Shown: positions 18,598 through 28,259 of the stretch, piece by piece
Numbering within the stretch: position 1 is the stretch's first letter
Layout: each line of letters opens with the position of its first letter
Source: Paenibacillus swuensis
Lineage (GTDB): Bacteria; Bacillota; Bacilli; Paenibacillales; DY6
Direction of reading: 5' to 3'
DNA length: 64,000 nt
NCBI RefSeq assembly: GCF_001644605.1
Contig: NZ_CP011388.1
Coordinates: 3,624,501 to 3,688,500, forward strand
Position numbers and translations under genes: made by a program
The notes under the pieces: generated by a model
Databases searched by the model: none
Seen by the model: only the letters and a program-made list of their open reading frames with translations
Told to the model about the DNA's origin: nothing

Positions 18598-19395
18598 TTG
18601 AAACAAAGAATAATTACTGGAGTATTGGCCGGAGCTGTCTTTCTGTTCCTGTTGGTGTTAGGAGAGTATTGGTTTCGTGCGCTCATTATTGGATTATCAC
18701 TAGTCGGATATTATGAATTTGTGAAAATGAACGGGCTGAAGGTTCTCGAGGCTCCATCGCTTGTGGGGTTTGTCGGGATCCTGTTTTTTGTGTTTCCATG
18801 GAACCGGATTGACGGATTGAATCTCCCTTCATCGGAATCATCGGTTTGGCTCCTGATGCTGGTCTTTTTTGCGATTACCGTAATTTCAAAAAATAAAAAA
18901 GATATTGATAAGGTTTCGGTATTGTTTATAGGTGTCATTTACATAGGCATCGGCTTTCACTATATGATTGTAACGAGAGCGATTCCGGAGCACGGTTTGT
19001 ACTGGACATTCTTATTGTTTTCCTGTATTTGGGCTACGGATTCCGGCGCCTATTTCACAGGCTGGTCGTTCGGCAAACATTTACTCTGGCCGGAAATTTC
19101 TCCGAAAAAAACGATTGAAGGCGCTGTAGGCGGGACGGTCGTATCCGTGATTGCCGCTGTTTGTTTTTCTCTCTACGCACCGGAGCTGCTTACGATCGGA
19201 AATGCCATCTGGATCGGCATTACGGTTGCCTTGTTCGGGCAGTTGGGCGACCTCATTCAGTCGGCCTATAAACGGGTTCGGGGCGTTAAAGATTCCGGTA
19301 ATGTGCTTCCGGGGCATGGCGGTATTCTCGATCGTTGCGACAGCTGGCTTATCGTATTTCCGATTGTACATATACTAGGCTTGGTACAATACTAA
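18598..19395 (+). CDS. cdsA: Phosphatidate cytidylyltransferase
   Basis: CdsA makes CDP-diacylglycerol from phosphatidate and CTP at the membrane, the entry point to phosphatidylglycerol; pgsA, which uses the product, lies 42 kb downstream. The 265-residue protein has about eight membrane segments and the C-terminal family signature S-x-x-K-R-x3-K-D with GHGGILDRCDS (about residues 235-255). It starts at TTG 18598 behind GGAGGAAT. Confidence 0.96.
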   Translation: MKQRIITGVLAGAVFLFLLVLGEYWFRALIIGLSLVGYYEFVKMNGLKVLEAPSLVGFVGILFFVFPWNRIDGLNLPSSESSVWLLMLVFFAITVISKNKKDIDKVSVLFIGVIYIGIGFHYMIVTRAIPEHGLYWTFLLFSCIWATDSGAYFTGWSFGKHLLWPEISPKKTIEGAVGGTVVSVIAAVCFSLYAPELLTIGNAIWIGITVALFGQLGDLIQSAYKRVRGVKDSGNVLPGHGGILDRCDSWLIVFPIVHILGLVQY

Positions 19396-19432
19396 CAAGC
19401 CCTTGAACTGATTCGTGGAAAGTGGTGTCGAT

Positions 19433-20581
19433 GTGAAGAAAAAGATATCTATTCTCGGTTCGACAGGATCTATAGGCACACAGGCGTTGGATGTGATTTC
19501 TCACTATCCTGACTTGTATGAGGTGGTGGGCTTGTCAGCCGGGACCAATATAGAGCTTTTGGCCGAACAGGTCCGGGCGTTTCGTCCGCATAAAGTATCT
19601 GTAGCAGATAACATTTCAGCGGAGCGAATTCGCGGTCTATTACCCGCAGGAACGCAACTTTACTGGGGAGAAGAGGGCTTAATTGAAATTGCTGCAGGCA
19701 GTAACGCAGATTTTGTTATTACAGCCATCGTTGGCAGCCAAGGCTTAAAGCCGACATTGGCAGCTGTGGATGCGGGCAAAACGATCGGACTCGCCAACAA
19801 AGAAACACTCGTAAGCGGGGGTCATTTGGTGACATCTCTCGCAGCCAAGCGTGGCGTATCCCTTATACCGATCGACAGTGAGCATTCGGCGTTGTTTCAA
19901 TGTATGAACGGCGAGCGTCGGGAGGATGTTCGCGCGATTACACTTACGGCATCCGGAGGTTCATTTCGGGACAGAAGCCGTGCGCAACTTGCGGGAGTAA
20001 CCGTGGATCAAGCATTGAAGCATCCCAACTGGTCGATGGGCGCGAAAGTAACGATTGATTCAGCTACCATGGCTAATAAGGGACTTGAGGTCATGGAGGC
20101 AAGATGGCTGTTCAATCTTCCCTATGACCAGATTAAAGTATTAATTCATCCCGAGAGCATCATCCATTCACTCGTTGAGTTTAACGATTACAGTGTCATG
20201 GCCCAGCTTGGCAATCCCGACATGCGGGTACCCATACAATACGCGTTGACTTACCCTGAAAGGATGCCGACGCCTACTGAGCCGCTGAACTTGGCTGAAA
20301 TCGGGAAACTTCATTTCAGGGAAATGGATTTCGAGCGCTTTCCCTGCCTTAGAATGGCTTATGAGTCCGGTATTGCAGGCGGAACGGCGCCGACGGTATT
20401 CAATGCGGCGAATGAAATCGCGGTAGCTCGCTTCTTGAAAGGCGAAATTGCGTTCTTAGCCATTGAAGACGTCATTGACGCGGTACTGCAGCAACATGAG
20501 GTCGCTGCTGATCCAGACTTGGAACAAATCGATGAAAGTGACGGATGGGCCCGGCTGACGGCAGCATCCTTATTTAAATAA
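19433..20581 (+). CDS. dxr: 1-deoxy-D-xylulose 5-phosphate reductoisomerase
   Basis: Dxr commits carbon to the MEP isoprenoid pathway, which feeds UppS two genes upstream. The 382-residue protein has the NADPH fold GSTGSIGTQALDV, LANKETLVSGG, the metal and substrate region IPIDSEHSAL, and ASGGSFRD. I prefer GTG 19433, giving MKKKISILGSTG, because it follows a purine-rich site (AAGTGGTG); GTG 19415 has no site upstream. Confidence 0.96.
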   Translation: MKKKISILGSTGSIGTQALDVISHYPDLYEVVGLSAGTNIELLAEQVRAFRPHKVSVADNISAERIRGLLPAGTQLYWGEEGLIEIAAGSNADFVITAIVGSQGLKPTLAAVDAGKTIGLANKETLVSGGHLVTSLAAKRGVSLIPIDSEHSALFQCMNGERREDVRAITLTASGGSFRDRSRAQLAGVTVDQALKHPNWSMGAKVTIDSATMANKGLEVMEARWLFNLPYDQIKVLIHPESIIHSLVEFNDYSVMAQLGNPDMRVPIQYALTYPERMPTPTEPLNLAEIGKLHFREMDFERFPCLRMAYESGIAGGTAPTVFNAANEIAVARFLKGEIAFLAIEDVIDAVLQQHEVAADPDLEQIDESDGWARLTAASLFK

Positions 20582-20795
20582 ACGGATGAAAACAACCCGG
20601 GGCGGCTTCGTGCTGACGCGGGTATTTCTTTGAAATCAGCTCTATATTTTAAACATCGCAGAGTTTGTTTGCCACTTTCGATTCTCTTGTGTTAGAGTGA
20701 GGAATAATGTTATCTTAAGGACATGTTACGTCCCGTTTTCTTGGAAAACCGGCATTCATAGCCTTGAACATTAAGAGATAAGGGGTTGGGAAGCG

Positions 20796-22067
20796 TTGAC
20801 GCCACAAGTGCTGTTTCAGACGGTAATGGTTTTCTTCGTATTGGTTTCCATTCATGAATGGGGTCATTACTATTTTGCTAAACGTGCGGGGATCCTGGTT
20901 CGGGAATTCGCGATTGGATTTGGTCCCAAGCTTTTTTCCTATAAACGAGGAGAAACTCGATATACATTACGTTTGTTGCCAATAGGCGGTTTTGTCCGGA
21001 TGGCGGGTGAAGACCCGGAAACCGTAGAAGTTGCGCCTGGACAGACCGTAGCTCTCAGATTGAATAAAGATCAACAAGTGACGCATATTTTTATGGATCA
21101 ATTGGATCAGCGTTCAAACACGGTACAAGGGGTAATCCATCAGATTGACATGGACCGGAAATTATCCTTGCATCTTGATGTTGACGGGGAAGAGCAGCAC
21201 CTGAAGTTGCACCCTCAAGCGATGGTCGTATCTAAATTAAAGGAAACACAGATTGCGCCTTATGACCGTCAATTCGGCAGCAAAACGGTAGCTCAACGTT
21301 CGCTTGCCATCTTTGCAGGCCCGTTAATGAACTTTATTCTGGCTATCGTACTGTTTATCAGTTATGTATTTATGTCAGGTTTACCGGTAGAAAATCCGCA
21401 ATTTGTCAAGATCGGTTCGGTAGAGCCCACCTCAGTGGCGAACGGAATCGTCTTGCCCGGGGATATCGTAAAATCTGTAAACGGCGAGTCCATTGGCGGT
21501 GACCGTACTAAACTTGTGGAGATGATTGCGAAGTCTCCTGCCAAGAAGATGGATTGGATCGTCATTCGTGACGGGAAAGAAGTTACGCTTGAAGTTACGC
21601 CTGCACGGGTTAAGCCCGAGAATATCGGCAGAGTAGGGATTATGGTGCCCGTCATTACCAGGGATGCCACGATAAGTGAGGCGATCGGCCGGGGATTCAC
21701 GATTCTTAAGGATTCAACCGTATTGATCTTCGATGGTTTTAAGAAATTGATCTTCGGTCAATTTAAATTTGATGATCTTGGCGGACCAGTCCGGACATTT
21801 GAAGTTACGGGCCAGATCGCGAAGACGGGATTGCCTCAACTCATTTATTGGGCTGGTATATTAAGCCTTTACCTTGGGATCTTCAACCTGTTGCCATTCC
21901 CGGCGCTGGATGGCAGCCGACTTGTATTTCTTGGTGTTGAAGCGGTTCGGGGCAGGCCTGTTGATCCCAACCGGGAGAGCATGGTCCATTTCATCGGTTT
22001 TGCGATGATTATGATCCTGATGCTTGCAGTCACCTATAATGATATTTTACGATTATTCAAAAGTTAA
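20796..22067 (+). CDS. rseP: Site-2 intramembrane metalloprotease RseP (RasP)
   Basis: This is an S2P-family zinc protease that cuts transmembrane substrates such as anti-sigma factors and leftover signal peptides. The 423-residue protein has the active site HEWGH at residues 20-24 in the first membrane segment, a PDZ domain in the middle (about 200-290) and the second metal motif NLLPFPALDGSRL in a C-terminal membrane segment. It starts at TTG 20796. The 214-base gap after dxr holds a weak GC-rich hairpin near 20598-20628 and no gene I can support. Confidence 0.96.
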   Translation: MTPQVLFQTVMVFFVLVSIHEWGHYYFAKRAGILVREFAIGFGPKLFSYKRGETRYTLRLLPIGGFVRMAGEDPETVEVAPGQTVALRLNKDQQVTHIFMDQLDQRSNTVQGVIHQIDMDRKLSLHLDVDGEEQHLKLHPQAMVVSKLKETQIAPYDRQFGSKTVAQRSLAIFAGPLMNFILAIVLFISYVFMSGLPVENPQFVKIGSVEPTSVANGIVLPGDIVKSVNGESIGGDRTKLVEMIAKSPAKKMDWIVIRDGKEVTLEVTPARVKPENIGRVGIMVPVITRDATISEAIGRGFTILKDSTVLIFDGFKKLIFGQFKFDDLGGPVRTFEVTGQIAKTGLPQLIYWAGILSLYLGIFNLLPFPALDGSRLVFLGVEAVRGRPVDPNRESMVHFIGFAMIMILMLAVTYNDILRLFKS

Positions 22068-22094
22068 TGATGTTAAACATGTCGGAGGGTACTT

Positions 22095-23543
22095 ATGTCA
22101 AAGGATAAGCAGTTTGTCACGGAAATTACGCCGCAAAGCGAGGACTTTTCCCGCTGGTACATTGATGTTATTAAGAAAGCCGAGCTTATGGACTATTCCC
22201 CAGTTCGGGGATGTATCGTGTTCAGACCGGATGGTTATGAATTGTGGGAGCTTTGCCAACGCGAGTTGGACGCTAAATTCAAAGAAACCGGGCACCGGAA
22301 CGCTTACTTTCCGTTGTTGATCCCGGAAAGTTTCTTCCAGAAAGAGAAAGAGCACGTCGAAGGATTCAATCCTGAACTGCCTTTCGTTACGGAAGCGGGC
22401 GGAGAGTTGCTGGAAGAGAAATTGGCGATCCGTCCAACGTCCGAGACGATGTTCGGTCATATGTATTCCAAGTGGATTCAATCCTACCGCGATTTGCCTT
22501 TGTTAATCAATCAGTGGGCTAACGTTATCCGGTGGGAGAAACGTACACTGCCTTTCATGCGTACAAGCGAGTTCCTATGGCAAGAAGGCCATACGGCGCA
22601 TGAAACGGAAGAAGAAGCGCGTCAGGAAACAATGCAGATGCTCGAAATCTATCGTGAATTCGTGGAGAACTTCCTTGCGATCCCTGTTATTACCGGGCAG
22701 AAGACCCCTTCAGAGAAGTTCGCGGGCGCGATGGACACCTTCTCCATTGAGGCGATGATGAAGGACGGCCGCGCGGTTCAAGCGGGAACCTCACATTACC
22801 TGGGCACCAATTTCGCGAAAGCATTCGATATTAAATTTCTGGATCGGGAGAATACGCAGCAGTTTGTACATACGACCTCTTGGGGCGTAAGCACAAGGCT
22901 TATCGGAGCGCTGATCATGGTTCACGGAGATGACCGCGGTTTAGCGCTTCCGCCCAAGGTTGCACCTACACAAGTAATCATGATTCCGATCGGTCCGCCG
23001 AAAACCAGAGATGCTGTCATCGGCCGCACCGATGAATTGTTCAAGGAGCTGAAGAAAGCCGGTGTTCGCGTCAAAGTGGACGATCGCGCGGACCAAAGCC
23101 CGGGCTGGAAATTCAACGAATACGAAATGAGAGGCGTACCTGTGCGCCTGGAACTCGGACCTCGTGACATGGAGAATGGCGTTTGTGTGCTGGTATCGAG
23201 AGTTTCCGGGGAGAAACGTGTGGTTTCCCAGGACAATTTAGTAACTGAAGTTAATCAGATGCTGCAGGAAATACATGATCAGATGTTTGAGAACGCGAAG
23301 CAGTTCCGAGATGATAACTTCTTATCCGTGGATACGTTGGACGAGCTGAAGGCCGATATGGAGGTCAAACGAGGCTTCTATCTTGCAGGCTGGTGCGGAT
23401 CCAATGCTTGCGAGCACACCGTGAAAGAAGAGACGGGGGCCACGAGCCGGAATATTCCTTTTGAACCCAAACAAACAAAATCCAATTGTTTAGTGTGCGG
23501 GGAAGATGCACAGCATACGGTTGTATTTGCCAGAGCTTACTAG
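22095..23543 (+). CDS. proS: Prolyl-tRNA synthetase, archaeal/eukaryote-like type
   Basis: This enzyme charges tRNA-Pro. The 482-residue length, the motif QEGHTAHETEEEARQ and the C-terminal extension with GWCGSNACEHTV and NCLVCGE (a Cys-rich, zinc-site-like tail ending in FARAY) define the archaeal/eukaryote-like (type 3) enzyme. The bacterial type of about 565 residues with an inserted editing domain is normal for B. subtilis at this locus. There is no inserted INS editing domain. It starts at ATG 22095 behind CGGAGGG, 27 bases after rseP, so there is no room for a T-box leader. Confidence 0.96.
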   Translation: MSKDKQFVTEITPQSEDFSRWYIDVIKKAELMDYSPVRGCIVFRPDGYELWELCQRELDAKFKETGHRNAYFPLLIPESFFQKEKEHVEGFNPELPFVTEAGGELLEEKLAIRPTSETMFGHMYSKWIQSYRDLPLLINQWANVIRWEKRTLPFMRTSEFLWQEGHTAHETEEEARQETMQMLEIYREFVENFLAIPVITGQKTPSEKFAGAMDTFSIEAMMKDGRAVQAGTSHYLGTNFAKAFDIKFLDRENTQQFVHTTSWGVSTRLIGALIMVHGDDRGLALPPKVAPTQVIMIPIGPPKTRDAVIGRTDELFKELKKAGVRVKVDDRADQSPGWKFNEYEMRGVPVRLELGPRDMENGVCVLVSRVSGEKRVVSQDNLVTEVNQMLQEIHDQMFENAKQFRDDNFLSVDTLDELKADMEVKRGFYLAGWCGSNACEHTVKEETGATSRNIPFEPKQTKSNCLVCGEDAQHTVVFARAY

Positions 23544-23600
23544 AGACTGTATGAAGCTGATCGTGTTATAGTCAGAGTTCGGACCATCTTTACCTGAATG

Positions 23601-23677
23601 AAAGTATAGGGAATAGACACCGCTGCGGATTAATGTATCCCGCACTCAACCCGGCGTGTTGCCCTATACTTTTCTTT
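23601..23677 (+). terminator. Long-range terminator-like structure between proS and polC
   Basis: The 11-bp outer stem AAAGTATAGGG (23601-23611) / CCCTATACTTT (23662-23672) is perfect and is followed by TCTTTG. The 50-base interior can fold again (TGCGG/CCGCA), so this is a branched element rather than a simple hairpin. Confidence 0.55.
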
Positions 23678-23682
23678 GTCAT

Positions 23683-23712
23683 TTGGAATATAGCAATTAA
23701 CGGATTTATTAT
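23683..23712 (+). promoter_or_regulatory. Possible sigma-A promoter of polC
   Basis: TTGGAA (23683-23688) and TATTAT (23707-23712) are 18 bases apart, after the structured element and before polC. The match is moderate. Confidence 0.35.
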
Positions 23713-23753
23713 GATCTGATAGATGCAATAGTTTAATAGAGGGGGAAATCTTA

Positions 23754-26700
23754 GTGAGCGCACATGCCGAAAAAAGAAGTCGATTCGAACTTTTGATGCG
23801 GCAATCTGAAATCCCTTTGGAAGTCATGGAATCCTACTTTTCGGAAGGTTATATTGATCGTGTGGAATGCAGCCGCACCAATCGGGACTGGACGTTTCAC
23901 CTGACTAAGAACGCATTGGTTCCGAACGGCGTTTACAGGTCCTTTTGCAAACTGATTCAGGATAAATATGCCCATATCGCCAAAATACGATTTGTCATGA
24001 AATACAATGAAGACGTAACGGATCAGCTCTTGGTGGATGAATATTGGGGGCTGTTCTTGGAATGGGTGCAACGCGAGGTGCCCTCGGCAATCGGGTGGAT
24101 GTCTAAAGGAAAACTAGAGGTGAATTCCGGGTTGCTGACCGCGGTGCTTCTCGACCCCACATCGCTGGAACTCGCCAAAAAGAAAGGTATGGATCAATGG
24201 ATTCAACGTTTTTTCTCGCAATTCTTTTCTAGGGAGTACCAGGTGAAGCTGACGGTTGGCGAGTCTAACTCGGAAGAATACGAACGCTTCGTTCAGAAGA
24301 TTGAACAAGAAGAACGGGACGTAGTACAGCAGTTAATAACTGAAGCTCTTGGTGAACCTGAGGAAACGGACGGACCGGAACCGGATTTGAAGCTGATGGT
24401 CGGGAATGACATTAAAGAAATGCCTGTGCCGATCCAAAGCATCCTGGATGAAGAGAAGAAGATTGTCATTCAGGGCACCGTCTTTAACTTGGATCAAAAA
24501 GAGCTGCGCAATGGTATGACGTTGTTTACGTTCTTTATAACAGATTATACAGATTCCTTGCAGTTAAAAGTGTTCGCAAAGAACAAAGAAGACGTGAAAA
24601 TCATGAATTTACTTTCCAACGGAAAGTGGATTCGGTGCCGCGGCAAAGTGGAGTATGACCGCTTTATTCAAATTCCGGAGCTGGTGATGATTCCGAGCGA
24701 TATTAATGAAGTTCTGCCTCCGCCTGAACGTAAAGATAAGGCCACGGAGAAGCGTGTAGAATTTCACTTGCATTCCAACATGAGTCCCATGGACGGATTA
24801 ACGCCCATTGGTGAATACGTGAAAACAGCCGCCAAATGGGGGCATAAAGCCATTGCCGTTACGGACCATAGCGGCGTACAATGCTTCCCCGATGCTTACA
24901 AAGCCTCTAAGAAGCACGGAATCAAGGTCATTTATGGTGTTGAAGCCAACGTGGTGAATGACAATATTGCTGTAGTTTTTCAACCGCGTGATGAGATTCT
25001 GAAAGAAGCGGTTTACATCGTTTTTGATATCGAGACCACCGGTCTTTCCGTCGTAAACAACAAGATTATAGAAATCGCGGGCGTTAAGATGCAGGACGGT
25101 AAAGAGGTGGACCGGTTTGCCACCTTTATAAATCCGCATGAAAAAATTCCTTATCACATCCAGCAGCTTACGAATATTACGGATGAAATGGTCAAGGACG
25201 CACCCGAGCTTGAGCCTTCCATCCGCAAATTTATCGAGTTTATTGGCGATGATATTCTGGTTGCGCATAACGCTCGATTCGATATCGGATTTATGCAGTA
25301 CACTTTGAAGCAACTTGGCATGCCTGAACTGATGAATCCCGTCCTTGATACGTTAGAGATGGCGCGTCTGCTCCATCCTACGATGAAGAACCATCGTTTA
25401 AACACGCTATCGGATAAATATAAAGTATCATTAGAAAATCATCACCGTGCCGTGGATGACGCTGAAGCGTTGGGCTATGTGCTGTATCATTTGATTAACG
25501 AAGCTGCACAGTCCAGAATGGTAAATTTAATGCAGTTAAATGATTTTGTCGGCCAAAATTTAAAGACAGTACGACCATTTCATTGTTGTATTTACGCACA
25601 GAACGCAATAGGGAAGAAGAACTTGTTCAAGCTGATTTCGATGTCGCACACCCAACACTTTAACCGTGTTGCTTGTATTCCTAAGAGCAAGCTGGTAGAG
25701 CTTCGTGAAGGATTGCTTATCGTTTCGGGTTGTGAAAAAGGCGAGTTATTCGAAACGGTTCTCAATAAGTCGGTAGAAGAAGCCGAGGGTGTGGCGGAAT
25801 TCTACGATGTGCTTGAAATTCAACCTGTCGGACTCTACATGCACTTGGTGGAGAAGGGCTTGGTCGGGAGCAAGGATGAAATCGAGGGTGCGTTGAAGCG
25901 CGTATGTGAAATCGGTTATAAGCTTAATAAACCGGTAATTGCTACGGGGAATGTGCACTACTTGAATCCTCGCGAGAAGATTTTCCGCGACATTACCATC
26001 CAGGGAATTACCGGATTTAGTCCGCTCAAAGATATTACGAAACCAGACGTGCATTTCCGGACAACAGAAGAGATGCTGAAGGAGTTTGCATTCTTAGGCG
26101 AGACCAAAGCGCATGAAGTGGTTGTCCAGAATACAGCGGAGCTCGCCGACCGGTTCGAAGAAATCGAAATGTTTCCGACGAAGCTGTTCACCCCCATTAT
26201 CGAAGGTGCCGATGAGGAGATTCGCGACACTTGTTATGAAACCGCTAAGCGGCTATACGGCGAGCCGGTCCCTGAGGTGGTAGTGCAGCGTCTGGAGAAA
26301 GAACTTGTTCCTATTATCAAATTCGGTTTCTCTGCAAACTATCTGATATCTGAACGGTTAGTGAAGAAGTCGAATCAAGACGGTTACTTGGTAGGCTCCC
26401 GGGGATCCGTGGGATCTTCGGTTGTGGCCACGTTCCTGGGCATATCTGAAGTAAATCCGCTACCGGCTCATTACTTGTGCGCATGTCAATATACCGAATG
26501 GTTCCTGGACGGAAGTTACCCGAGCGGATTCGACTTACCCGATAAGGATTGTCCGAAATGCGGTTCCAAACTTAAAGGCGAAGGACAGGATATCCCGTTT
26601 GAGACATTCCTTGGATTTAAAGGCGACAAAGTTCCCGATATCGATCTGAACTTCTCCGGTGAATATCAGCCGATTGCCCATAATTTCACGAAAGAGATGT

Positions 26701-28058
26701 TCGGAGAGAAGAATGTGTTCCGAGCGGGTACAATCGGTACGGTTGCTGAGAAAACCGCGTACGGCTTCGCAAAGAAATATGAAGAAGAGAAGGGAAAGTC
26801 CTGGCGCAACGCGGAAATTACAAGGTTGGCCAACGGTTGTACGGGTGTAAAACGCAGCACAGGGCAACATCCCGGCGGTATTGTGGTAGTACCTGATTAT
26901 ATTGAAGTTGAAGATATTACGCCTGTACAATTCCCGGCCGATGATCAAAGCGCGGAATGGAAAACAACTCACTTTGATTATCATGCTTTTGACGCGAATC
27001 TTCTGAAACTCGATATACTGGGTCATGATGATCCCACAATGATGCGGATGCTGCAGGATTTAACGGGAGTTGACCCTACGACGATCCCGATGAATGACAG
27101 TAAAGTCATGAGTATCTTTTCATCAACGAACGCGTTGGGCGTTTCTCCCGAACAGATTCGTTCGTCTGTTGCGACGTACGGTGTGCCAGAGATGGGAACC
27201 AAGTTTGTGCGGCAAATGCTTCAGGAAACGGAACCGAAAACGTTTGCCGATTTGTTGCAGATTTCAGGATTGTCCCACGGAACCGGGGTGTGGCTCGGAA
27301 ACGCTCAAGAGTTGATTCGCAAAGGGCAATGTACGATTAAGACAGTGATTGGTTGCCGGGATGATATCATGCTTTATTTAATCTACAAAGCGGGTATGGA
27401 TGCGGGCCTTGCTTTCAAAATTACGGAGAGTGTCCGTAAAGGTAAAGGTCTGACGGACGAGTGGATTGAAGATATGAAGAAGCATAAGGTGCCTCAATGG
27501 TACATTGATTCCTGTTTGCGCATCGAGTATATGTTCCCTAAGGCGCATGCCGCCGCTTACGTTATTTCAGCCGTGCGCACGGCATATTTTAAAGTGTATT
27601 ATCCCATTGCTTATTACGCGACATACTTTACAGTCCGCGCTGAAGATTTCGATCTGGAACTGCTCTGTCAAGGGTACGATGCGATCTTGCGCAAACTGGT
27701 TGAGATTGAACAAAAGGCTTTTCAGGCAACACCTAAAGAGAAAGCTTCGGTTTCGTTGCTTGAGATGGCGCTTGAGATGACGGCGAGAGGCTTTTCCTTC
27801 AAACCTGTCGACTTATTCCGTTCCGATGCCACTAAATTCATCATTGACGGCGAATCGTTAATTCCACCGTTTGGAGCTATATCCGGAATCGGTGACAATG
27901 CGGCAAGGAACATCGCGGCGGCAAAAGACGGCGGTGAATTCCTTTCCATCGAAGATTTTCAACAACGCTCCAAGGCAAGTAAGACGATTATCGAAGTTCT
28001 GACAGGAATGGGCTGTTTCCGGGGATTGCCTGAAACGAATCAGCTTTCCTTGTTCTAG
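23754..28058 (+). CDS. polC: DNA polymerase III alpha subunit, PolC type
   Basis: PolC is the main replicative polymerase of low-GC Gram-positives, with built-in proofreading. The 1434-residue protein has an N-terminal domain, an OB fold (about 235-320), a PHP domain beginning with FHLHSN near 337 that is split by the exonuclease domain (VFDIETTGL near 425, with AHNARFD downstream), and the palm. The palm has a zinc-binding CACQ...CPKCG region, PDIDLNFSGEYQ catalytic acidic residues and RSTGQHPGG. It starts at GTG 23754 behind GAGGGGG. It is complete and of standard length. Confidence 0.98.
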   Translation: MSAHAEKRSRFELLMRQSEIPLEVMESYFSEGYIDRVECSRTNRDWTFHLTKNALVPNGVYRSFCKLIQDKYAHIAKIRFVMKYNEDVTDQLLVDEYWGLFLEWVQREVPSAIGWMSKGKLEVNSGLLTAVLLDPTSLELAKKKGMDQWIQRFFSQFFSREYQVKLTVGESNSEEYERFVQKIEQEERDVVQQLITEALGEPEETDGPEPDLKLMVGNDIKEMPVPIQSILDEEKKIVIQGTVFNLDQKELRNGMTLFTFFITDYTDSLQLKVFAKNKEDVKIMNLLSNGKWIRCRGKVEYDRFIQIPELVMIPSDINEVLPPPERKDKATEKRVEFHLHSNMSPMDGLTPIGEYVKTAAKWGHKAIAVTDHSGVQCFPDAYKASKKHGIKVIYGVEANVVNDNIAVVFQPRDEILKEAVYIVFDIETTGLSVVNNKIIEIAGVKMQDGKEVDRFATFINPHEKIPYHIQQLTNITDEMVKDAPELEPSIRKFIEFIGDDILVAHNARFDIGFMQYTLKQLGMPELMNPVLDTLEMARLLHPTMKNHRLNTLSDKYKVSLENHHRAVDDAEALGYVLYHLINEAAQSRMVNLMQLNDFVGQNLKTVRPFHCCIYAQNAIGKKNLFKLISMSHTQHFNRVACIPKSKLVELREGLLIVSGCEKGELFETVLNKSVEEAEGVAEFYDVLEIQPVGLYMHLVEKGLVGSKDEIEGALKRVCEIGYKLNKPVIATGNVHYLNPREKIFRDITIQGITGFSPLKDITKPDVHFRTTEEMLKEFAFLGETKAHEVVVQNTAELADRFEEIEMFPTKLFTPIIEGADEEIRDTCYETAKRLYGEPVPEVVVQRLEKELVPIIKFGFSANYLISERLVKKSNQDGYLVGSRGSVGSSVVATFLGISEVNPLPAHYLCACQYTEWFLDGSYPSGFDLPDKDCPKCGSKLKGEGQDIPFETFLGFKGDKVPDIDLNFSGEYQPIAHNFTKEMFGEKNVFRAGTIGTVAEKTAYGFAKKYEEEKGKSWRNAEITRLANGCTGVKRSTGQHPGGIVVVPDYIEVEDITPVQFPADDQSAEWKTTHFDYHAFDANLLKLDILGHDDPTMMRMLQDLTGVDPTTIPMNDSKVMSIFSSTNALGVSPEQIRSSVATYGVPEMGTKFVRQMLQETEPKTFADLLQISGLSHGTGVWLGNAQELIRKGQCTIKTVIGCRDDIMLYLIYKAGMDAGLAFKITESVRKGKGLTDEWIEDMKKHKVPQWYIDSCLRIEYMFPKAHAAAYVISAVRTAYFKVYYPIAYYATYFTVRAEDFDLELLCQGYDAILRKLVEIEQKAFQATPKEKASVSLLEMALEMTARGFSFKPVDLFRSDATKFIIDGESLIPPFGAISGIGDNAARNIAAAKDGGEFLSIEDFQQRSKASKTIIEVLTGMGCFRGLPETNQLSLF

Positions 28059-28105
28059 ACCCATCCTTGCTGTTCCGACTAAAGCTGACCGTCAAGGGAA
28101 CACCC

Positions 28106-28134
28106 TTGTCAGCGGTAAGGTGTTATGTTATAAT
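28106..28134 (+). promoter_or_regulatory. Strong sigma-A promoter of the rimP-nusA-infB operon
   Basis: TTGTCA (28106-28111) and TATAAT (28129-28134) lie exactly 17 bases apart. TG one base before the -10 adds an extended -10 element (TGTTATAAT). The -35 overlaps the right arm of a CAAGGG-AACA-CCCTTG hairpin that may end polC transcription. Confidence 0.85.
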
Positions 28135-28168
28135 TTTTCTGGTAATAATGTGTATAGAACGACTGCAG

Positions 28169-28195
28169 AAGAGTGGGGAAACCCACTCTTTACAT
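28169..28195 (+). promoter_or_regulatory. Leader hairpin with GAAA tetraloop upstream of rimP
   Basis: A perfect 9-bp stem AAGAGTGGG (28169-28177) / CCCACTCTT (28182-28190) is closed by GAAA, followed by TACATTTTG. It lies about 30 bases into the transcript from the 28106-28134 promoter. It could be an attenuator, an RNA-stabilising 5' hairpin or a protein site. Confidence 0.55.
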
Positions 28196-28259
28196 TTTGA
28201 TATGAGACTGTTACGTATAGCTTCATACATATTGACCCATTCCGAGGAGGTACATTTTT

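Noticed and set aside
22068-22094. T-box leader before proS
   Set aside because: Only 27 bases separate rseP and proS; there is no room for a T-box.
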